Assembly: GCA_964632175.1 (NCBI GenBank) | Contig: CAZWBJ010000001.1 | Span: 34,240-98,239, forward strand | Direction: 5' to 3' | Source of the DNA: JAWBSP01 sp964632175 | GTDB lineage: Archaea > Hadarchaeota > Hadarchaeia > Hadarchaeales > JAWBSP01 | Length of the DNA: 64,000 nt | Shown: piece after piece, positions 59,148 through 64,000 of the stretch | How positions within the stretch are numbered: position 1 is the first letter of the stretch | Layout of the letters: each line of letters starts with the position of its first letter | Program-made: the position numbers and the translations under genes | The notes under the pieces: model-generated | Told to the model about the DNA's origin: nothing | The model's database searches: none | What the model saw: only the letters and a program-made list of their open reading frames with translations

Positions 59148-60077
59148 TTACCCTAGGCGGAGCTTGTCGGAAGAGTACACAAATCCGGTTAAGTTTTCTT
59201 TCCACCACCACAAGAGGGCTCTCGTGTAGATGGTGTAGTTCTCCCAACTGACCCTCCAAGCCACAAATCTTCCCACACTGGTGTGGACCACGCAGGGAAG
59301 GATGGAGGCATTTTCGGGAACCGTCACGATGGAATTTTCGACATCCCTCCACTCCCTCTCCTTTACCTCTCTGAGGGCCTGCCGAGGTGAAAGCAACCAC
59401 CCCGAATTCTCCGCTTCCATTACTGAGGGGAGGTCCTTCAGCGCGGAGGGGGTTGGGGCCTGACGCATCCCCTTCACCACCCACGCCGGAACACTTTCAC
59501 CTTCAATCTCCGCCACGGGTTCGAGAAAAGAGCCTTCCACCTCCAAAACGTTTTCGGAGTACCGCGTGGCCTCTTTTCCCAACCAGAAGCGGCACCAGAG
59601 TGCGCACGCCGCAACTTCGGGATGGATTTTGGAAAGGTCGTAGAATCTGGGCCGGTTCTCCGAGATGGAGAGGGGTTCTTCAAAATACCCCACGAGGGGG
59701 CGATCTGAAATGAGTATTCCACTCTCGGTTGGGCAGAGGTAAACCCTCGTCCCGGCCTCCAGCAAGCATGGAACAACCCGCGTGCCGGCGGCGGCCGAGA
59801 ACTCCCCCCTTCCCAGTCTGACGACGAATTCGTTTTCCCTGCACTCCACCGAATACTGTTGTCCTCCTAAGGATGTGGGAAGGTCTACAGGGACGATATT
59901 TCCCAAGCTGGCCAGCGAGGCCCTGGAAGCCAGCATGTCCGCGAGCTGCTGGGCCTCAGCGGCAAGCCGGGTTTCCGCAAGCCGGGAGTGGTAGAGAGAG
60001 AACAGAACGCCTAGGGAAACGGCTAGGAAGAGGGTGAGGAGAAGGGAGGCTTGGAGGAGGGTTACACCCCTAGTCAA
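59148..60077 (-). CDS. Archaeal pilin-like or exported single-helix protein
   Basis: Not firmly recognised; 309 residues from TTG 60077, or 320 from ATG 60110. The TTG start has GAGGGAG in front, overlaps the endonuclease V stop by 8 bases, and gives MTRGVTLLQASLLLTLFLAV, a short basic lead and a 20-residue hydrophobic helix like class III/type IV prepilins. The rest is a soluble extracellular domain with ordinary composition (cysteines near 100, 125, 160). The ATG start would overlap the upstream gene by 41 bases. Confidence 0.6.
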   Translation of the reverse strand: MTRGVTLLQASLLLTLFLAVSLGVLFSLYHSRLAETRLAAEAQQLADMLASRASLASLGNIVPVDLPTSLGGQQYSVECRENEFVVRLGRGEFSAAAGTRVVPCLLEAGTRVYLCPTESGILISDRPLVGYFEEPLSISENRPRFYDLSKIHPEVAACALWCRFWLGKEATRYSENVLEVEGSFLEPVAEIEGESVPAWVVKGMRQAPTPSALKDLPSVMEAENSGWLLSPRQALREVKEREWRDVENSIVTVPENASILPCVVHTSVGRFVAWRVSWENYTIYTRALLWWWKENLTGFVYSSDKLRLG

Positions 60078-60744
60078 GTCTCTCCCTCGCCGCCCTCGTT
60101 GCCAGTTCATGGGCCTGAAGGATGGGCTCGGGAAGGGGGCCGCGGCGGGTGGTTTCCAGCACTATCTTGATGGCGGTCTCAAGCGAAACCTTGTGCCCCA
60201 CGCTCACGTAGACCGGTTTGGATCCCTCTACGATCCGGACCGCCGCCCCAATGATCTCCCCGCCGTCAATCGCCCACTCCACCGATCCCCTCTCCCTCTT
60301 GGGTTCCCTCGCCTCGCCGCAGAGGAGGGATTTGGCCACGCCAACCGTCGGTCTGTCCAAAACCACACCAAGGTGGCATGCCAGTCCAGCCTTTCGCGGG
60401 TGGGAGAGACCGTGGGCACCGACCATGTATACGGAGGCGTTTGTTCCAGCCACCGCTTTAAGCATGGGTTCCAGCTCCCTGAAGGCGAGAAAGCTGGGGA
60501 TGTATGGGAATCCCACCTTGACCTCTTCCACCCTGCTTTCAAGCGGTTGCAGCGTTTTGTAGTCTAGGACGACGCAGGAGGCGAAGGCGCGGTTCCCTCT
60601 GACGAAGCTCACATCACAGCCGGCCACCGTTTCGAGTTTCCCGATCTCGTCCCTCTTCACAACGAGCCTAGCCACCCTCTCCTGTATCCGCTTCATCTCC
60701 TCGAGGTCGGGCTTTTTCGGGAGCAGGAAATCAAGCGAGCTCAT
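60070..60744 (-). CDS. nfi: Endonuclease V
   Basis: Nicks DNA next to deaminated bases such as inosine. 224 residues from ATG 60744; an earlier ATG at 60762 is possible. Motifs: AGCDVSFVRGNRAFASCVVL (catalytic Asp), VGFPYIPSFLAFRELEP, VYMVGAHGLSHPRKAGLACH, TVGVAKSLLCG and YVSVGHKVSLETAI. A shared TATA element at 60775-60788 lies about 35 bases before ATG 60744. It is co-directional with the pilin-like gene, which starts within its end. Confidence 0.94.
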   Translation of the reverse strand: MSSLDFLLPKKPDLEEMKRIQERVARLVVKRDEIGKLETVAGCDVSFVRGNRAFASCVVLDYKTLQPLESRVEEVKVGFPYIPSFLAFRELEPMLKAVAGTNASVYMVGAHGLSHPRKAGLACHLGVVLDRPTVGVAKSLLCGEAREPKRERGSVEWAIDGGEIIGAAVRIVEGSKPVYVSVGHKVSLETAIKIVLETTRRGPLPEPILQAHELATRAARERLD

Positions 60745-60774
60745 CGGGACATCCGCATGCAAGAGTATAGATGC

Positions 60775-60788
60775 TCTTTTATATTAAA
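60775..60788. promoter_or_regulatory. Bidirectional TATA region between nfi and the 27-residue gene
   Basis: TCTTTTATATTAAA on the plus strand and TTTAATATAAAAGA on the minus. It sits about 22 bases before ATG 60804 (plus) and 35 before ATG 60744 (minus), so it probably drives both genes. Confidence 0.5.
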
Positions 60789-60803
60789 GAAAGAACCTAA
60801 GAG

Positions 60804-60887
60804 ATGCCGGCAAAGTGTGGGAAGGGGAAGAAGAAGCCCGCAAAGAAGAAAGAGGCGGCACCAGCGGCACCGGCTTCCACCGCTTAG
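60804..60887 (+). CDS. 27-residue Lys/Ala/Pro-rich peptide
   Basis: MPAKCGKGKKKPAKKKEAAP followed by a few Ala/Pro/Thr residues. The frame is short but has a strong TATA about 22 bases before the ATG and a composition like histone tails or small RNA-binding peptides. It could bind nucleic acid. No known family. It is the first frame of a group with the zinc-ribbon and primase-like genes. Confidence 0.5.
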   Translation: MPAKCGKGKKKPAKKKEAAPAAPASTA

Positions 60888-60971
60888 GGCGAGGGCTGTG
60901 ATGGGTGAAGGCAAGTTAAACTATTCTGAAAAAGGTTAGTCAGAAGTAAATTTAAGCTCCCCACTTTTAGA

Positions 60972-61142
60972 ATGAGGGCAAAAGGGCCCAAGTGCAAAAT
61001 CTGCGGTAAGGGGATCCAGCTCCTCAGTCTGGATTCATCCTACGTCAAGATAGTGAAGCCACAGGAGAGCAAGGGGATTTTCGTTTGCTTCAGCTGTGCC
61101 GAAAAAATTTTGGGTGAAAAGCTCCAAGAGCTTCTAAAGTGA
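60972..61142 (+). CDS. Small zinc-ribbon protein (56 residues) before the primase-like gene
   Basis: MRAKGPKCKICGKGIQ and later IFVCFSCAEKILGEKLQEL: cysteines at 8, 11, 39 and 42 in two CxxC pairs, with an amphipathic helix at the end. An AAATTTAA element about 21 bases before the ATG suggests a leaderless transcript. The stop overlaps the GTG start of the next gene (GTGA), so the two products are made together and may act together on nucleic acid. Confidence 0.75.
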   Translation: MRAKGPKCKICGKGIQLLSLDSSYVKIVKPQESKGIFVCFSCAEKILGEKLQELLK

Positions 61143-62215
61143 GAGCACAACCCGAGGACCACCTCATGCTGATGTTCTGCATTAAGCGCAAGGGAAAATA
61201 CGTGGATTTGGCTCACATTCAGGAAAAAGTGAGCAGAGATGCCGGAAAGCCGTACTCGGAGAAGGAAGCACTCGCCTTAGTGCAGGAGCTCATCGGACGC
61301 GGCTGGGTGGAGGAGAAGGACGGTCTCTATGCTGCGACCGAGAAGGGGAGGGAGGCCTTCGAGAGGAGGTGGAGAGAAATCCGCGAGGAGCTCAATCCGG
61401 ATTACCTGAAGGTTTACCGTGCCAAGCGCTATTATCCCACCGTGATGCCGACGCTGCTGGAATTCTGCAGGGACAGGTACGTTTCGGTCTTCAGGCTCTT
61501 CACCGGCAGGTACTGGCTCCAGCGCAAGATTGGCGACAGGTACATCACCATAAAGAGCGAGAGGGACGTCTGGAACCAGCTGGACGTTCACGGCATAGAC
61601 TTCATACCCTACATCCACAGGATAAACTCCGACAGACCGGACTGGCTGGTCATAGATTTCGACGCCGGGAAGGAGGTTGATTTCGAGCAGACCAAAAAGG
61701 TGGTGAGGGAGGCCTTCAAGCTCCTGGAGGGCTATGGTCTGATTCCGAGGATAAAGTTCTCCGGGTCCAGGGGCTTCCAGATCTGGACGGTCTTTGAGCC
61801 GCATGAGCTTCCCTCCAGCTACGTTCCCAAGAAGCTGACGACGGAGAAAAGGGGGAGGAACTTCTTCAGCTTTTATTCGGACATGGTCAGATTCGTTCAG
61901 GCGAGGATTTCCGAGAAACTTCCCGGCCTGACCACAGCCGAAACTGCGAAGAAGGAGGAGCGTAAGGACAAGGTGCTGCTGGATGCTTCCATCATCAAGC
62001 CCATGGGGGATGTCAGGGCGCCCTACAGCATGCATGTGAAGACCGGGCTAATCTCCGTCCCTGTCAGTCCTCAGGAGCTGGAGGCGTTCGAGCCGGAAAT
62101 GGCGGATCCCGAGTCCGTCCGCAAGAGGTATGAAAAGGCGGGGAACGAGTTCGTCTTGGAGCCCGCCGATGGGACGAAATTCTTCAGGGACGTGGTGGAT
62201 TACTGCCGGGTCTAG
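61139..62215 (+). CDS. Archaeo-eukaryotic primase superfamily protein with N-terminal winged helix
   Basis: 358 residues. About 15-80 looks like a winged helix (HIQEKVSRDAGKPYSEKEAL, DGLYAATEKGREAFERRW). Then the AEP core: DWLVIDFDAGKEVDF near 170 (metal-binding DxD), IKFSGSRGFQIWTVFE near 202, and LDASIIKPMGDVRAPYSMH with VKTGLISVPV near 285, matching the last motif of primase small subunits. The middle motif usually reads SGxxGxH; here the His is Gln. It resembles PriS but is shorter in some parts and has an extra domain. It may be a divergent primase, a primase-polymerase, or inactive. Confidence 0.75.
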   Translation: MRAQPEDHLMLMFCIKRKGKYVDLAHIQEKVSRDAGKPYSEKEALALVQELIGRGWVEEKDGLYAATEKGREAFERRWREIREELNPDYLKVYRAKRYYPTVMPTLLEFCRDRYVSVFRLFTGRYWLQRKIGDRYITIKSERDVWNQLDVHGIDFIPYIHRINSDRPDWLVIDFDAGKEVDFEQTKKVVREAFKLLEGYGLIPRIKFSGSRGFQIWTVFEPHELPSSYVPKKLTTEKRGRNFFSFYSDMVRFVQARISEKLPGLTTAETAKKEERKDKVLLDASIIKPMGDVRAPYSMHVKTGLISVPVSPQELEAFEPEMADPESVRKRYEKAGNEFVLEPADGTKFFRDVVDYCRV

Positions 62216-62784
62216 AGGAGTCTGAAGAAGTCCAGCAGGGAGAAGTTATCGTTGCTGAGGTAGAGTATGCCGAAGTGAATCAGGAGGAGGATGGCTAGGA
62301 TTGGAAGGAAAACGGCGACCAGCGATCTCCTCCTCCCCATCCCCAGTGAGAGGCATATCCTGCTCAGCATCAGCAGCGACCACAGGGCAAAGCCGAAAAC
62401 CACACCCCAGAAGTATAGGGCCTTCAGCCCGTACACCCCCACCCCATAGAGGTGAAGGTAGGGGGCGAGGGCGAGAAGGGTTGGGAGGTGGGGGGAGAGC
62501 AGGGCGGAGGAGAAGAGAAAGGTCCTCGAGAGCCCCCGAAAGTAGTTCACCACCCAGAGCCAGAGGGAGGCGAGCGCCCAGAGGAAGAGGAAGACGGGCG
62601 GGATGAGCAGGCAGAGCTCGGTGAGTTTTCCGGAGAGCGAGACGCTCAGGAGGACGCCGTAGGGTATGGAGGTGAAGAGGAAGATGAACAGCGCCCCCCA
62701 CCGGTCGGGCCGATAGGGATGGAGCGGGTGGAGGCTCCGGGGGTAGGCCCTTATCAGCCTGCCAATTCTCTGAGGACCTCGCAT
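62212..62784 (-). CDS. Multi-pass membrane protein (Yip1-like?)
   Basis: 190 residues from ATG 62784, which has AGGAGATT before it; an upstream ATG at 62859 would overlap the glycoside hydrolase by over 100 bases. An Arg/Pro-rich N-terminus (RAYPRSLHPLHPYRPDRWG) is followed by five hydrophobic helices, the last near 165-182. The helix order and the loops resemble Yip1-domain proteins weakly. Role unknown. It overlaps the upstream hydrolase by 31 bases and the primase-like gene end by 4. Confidence 0.65.
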   Translation of the reverse strand: MRGPQRIGRLIRAYPRSLHPLHPYRPDRWGALFIFLFTSIPYGVLLSVSLSGKLTELCLLIPPVFLFLWALASLWLWVVNYFRGLSRTFLFSSALLSPHLPTLLALAPYLHLYGVGVYGLKALYFWGVVFGFALWSLLMLSRICLSLGMGRRRSLVAVFLPILAILLLIHFGILYLSNDNFSLLDFFRLL

Positions 62785-63899
62785 AATCTCCTCGCGTCCG
62801 GCATCGGCTCGCCTGTGCGGGGATCGTAAACCGAGTAAATCCCGGGCTTGCCGTCCCAAGCTTCAAAGAAATTAAAGAAGAGGACCCCTCGGATGCCCGC
62901 CCTCGAGCAACGCTTCACCAGTTCCCTCGCAAAGGCCTCGTCCGGGAGCCTCCTGGTTTCAGTCATCCAGTCCCTGGCGCTGTATCCCCACTCCGTGATC
63001 CAAACTGGTCTACCGAGGGCGAGAGCCCGTTTTAGGATGAACTCCAGCCCGAACCACTCCACAGGCCAGTACTCCCCGGGATACGGGTCTATCCCGATGG
63101 CGTCCACCTCGCGGGCGAGCCTGTCGTACATGGCGGCTGAGGGCGGCCAGGAGACCCACATCACGTCGTAGCAGAGCATGACATCCACCATCCAGTGCCT
63201 CCTAACCTCCTCCCGCAGCTCCCTGACGAAAAGGGCGAGGTTTTCAACTTGCTCCCAGAAATCCTGCTTGGCGTGTTCCGGATCCTCATCGATCAGAAGA
63301 AAGAGGGGGAGCCGAAACCCCCTCCACTCGGACCAGGTTATGGCGCCCAGATTGAAGAAGTAGGGCTCGTTGAAGAGAACTAGCGCTCTGATGTGTTTTC
63401 CCAAGTCCGGGCGTTCCGCCGAGTAATGGATGGCGATGGCGGAGCAGGCTTCCCTCAGGTACTCCCGGACGCGGGGGTGGAAGACAGAGGCGATGTTTAT
63501 TCTCCCCCAGCTCCTCTTCACGCACATGTTTTCCGTGAGGTCGGGCGGGCAAAATTCGGAGGTTGTCCTGAACCACGGATCCAAGAGGATGATGAGGTTC
63601 TCGCGGGCCAGCGGCTCCAGAACCGAGTCCCAGAAGGTGAAATCCCAGTCCCCGTACGAGCCGTTCTCTAAGACGCGCGGGTGAAGGGAGTTCACGGGCA
63701 ACCAGAGCTTGACCACCTGGGATCCCACTTCTCTAAGCTTGTGGGCTAACCGGTCAATTTGCTCGGGCGTGAGGACGTTCTCCCTCAGCAGAAGATTGTA
63801 GCCCAGGAGCGGTTTGGACGGTTCAGTTCTCTCATAAAAGAGAAGCGCTTCACCGAACACGGAGAGCAGGATGAGGGCAAAAAGAATGAGGCTCCTCAT
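62754..63899 (-). CDS. Secreted clan GH-A glycoside hydrolase-like protein
   Basis: 381 residues. A signal peptide (MRSLILFALILLSVFGEALL) is followed by a TIM-barrel with GSQVVKLWLPVNSLH, the acid/base motif RALVLFNEPYF near 170 and the nucleophile strand RPVWITEWGYS near 297. The two glutamates and the Asn-Glu-Pro order fit clan GH-A families such as GH5 or GH42. It would cleave a beta-linked glycan outside the cell. I cannot assign the family or substrate. Overlaps the downstream membrane protein gene. Confidence 0.8.
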   Translation of the reverse strand: MRSLILFALILLSVFGEALLFYERTEPSKPLLGYNLLLRENVLTPEQIDRLAHKLREVGSQVVKLWLPVNSLHPRVLENGSYGDWDFTFWDSVLEPLARENLIILLDPWFRTTSEFCPPDLTENMCVKRSWGRINIASVFHPRVREYLREACSAIAIHYSAERPDLGKHIRALVLFNEPYFFNLGAITWSEWRGFRLPLFLLIDEDPEHAKQDFWEQVENLALFVRELREEVRRHWMVDVMLCYDVMWVSWPPSAAMYDRLAREVDAIGIDPYPGEYWPVEWFGLEFILKRALALGRPVWITEWGYSARDWMTETRRLPDEAFARELVKRCSRAGIRGVLFFNFFEAWDGKPGIYSVYDPRTGEPMPDARRLCEVLRELAG

Positions 63900-63926
63900 T
63901 TTTTAGTCAGCGAGTGATTTTATTGA

Positions 63927-63999
63927 GGGCCCGTGGTCTAGCGGTTATGACGGCGGTCTCACACACCGCAGATCCTGGGTTCGAATCCCAGCGGGCCCA
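63927..63999 (+). tRNA. tRNA-Val (CAC)
   Basis: 73 bases: acceptor GGGCCCG/CGGGCCC, anticodon stem GCGGT/ACCGC with loop CTCACAC (anticodon CAC), T-loop GGTTCGAATCC, discriminator A. The window ends one base later, so an encoded CCA cannot be judged. TTTTTTAG near 63899-63906 is a TATA candidate about 25 bases upstream. Confidence 0.95.
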
Positions 64000-64000
64000 C

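Noticed and set aside
1..64000. CRISPR arrays, insertion sequences, integrase or phage genes
   Set aside because: I looked for regularly spaced repeats, transposase motifs and attachment-like duplications beside the tRNA genes and saw none.

Overview
This window is archaeal chromosome from a GC-rich, probably thermophilic organism. Evidence: an archaeal-type alanyl-tRNA synthetase, Mre11/Rad50, the large RFC subunit, a HMfB-type histone, AglB/STT3, inositol-phosphate synthase with a CDP-alcohol transferase (ether-lipid headgroups), deoxyhypusine synthase, archaeal D-aminoacyl-tRNA deacylase, Trm-G10, and the order FtsZ-SecE-Spt5-L11-L1-L10-L12 familiar from Euryarchaeota. Many genes overlap by 1-4 bases, GTG/TTG starts are common, and many operon-leading genes have a TATA-like box about 25 bases before the start codon, which suggests leaderless mRNAs. 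I cannot name the species; a Hadarchaeota-like or related deep euryarchaeal lineage is only a guess. The sequence is a draft scaffold with two 100-N gaps (17706-17805 and 47388-47487). The first is flanked by an identical 55-base duplication and is very probably an assembly artefact.

Layout. 1-13 kb: MscS channel, alaS, mre11-rad50, rfcL with an SPPY-type DNA methylase, moaA-moeA, an unknown gene, tRNA-Glu and tRNA-Arg. 13-25 kb: a small membrane protein with aglB and hisS, endonuclease IV, a radical SAM protein, an inositol-lipid block (CDP-alcohol transferase, PadR-like regulator, ino1, PfkB kinase), an MFS carrier and a Ski2-like helicase. 25-32 kb: tRNA-Ile, dtdA, ftsZ, the secE-spt5-ribosomal stalk operon, a sugar kinase, a secreted SNase-type nuclease, histone. 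32-38 kb: trm5-trxB, the AmrS-like radical SAM enzyme, and an operon of iolG-, uxaE- and iolM-like genes resembling steps of the Thermotoga inositol-degradation route. 38-45 kb: ThiI-like PP-loop protein, SufC-SufB-ferredoxin (a minimal SUF/SMS-type Fe-S assembly set), tautomerase, HAD, a frameshifted membrane-anchored methyltransferase, a metallo-beta-lactamase protein, and PadR-small protein-ABC transporter. 45-55 kb: HTH-nucleotidyltransferase protein, a PflX-like radical SAM protein, prs-trmG10-rnz, M42 peptidase, thioredoxin, deoxyhypusine synthase, CBS protein, tRNA-Thr. 55-64 kb: DNA ligase, zinc-ribbon proteins, PurU-like protein, pilin-like protein, endonuclease V, a 27-residue basic peptide, a 56-residue zinc ribbon coupled to a divergent primase-superfamily protein, a membrane protein, a secreted glycoside hydrolase and tRNA-Val.

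The most interesting pieces are: the zinc-ribbon plus divergent AEP primase pair in which the motif II histidine appears to be glutamine; coexistence of inositol synthesis and an apparently partial inositol-degradation operon; the minimal SufCB set next to a THUMP-less ThiI; the PadR gene with a perfect palindrome over its own promoter and a 48-residue coupled peptide; and several short genes easily lost in automatic annotation (secE, two zinc ribbons, a lysine/alanine-rich peptide).
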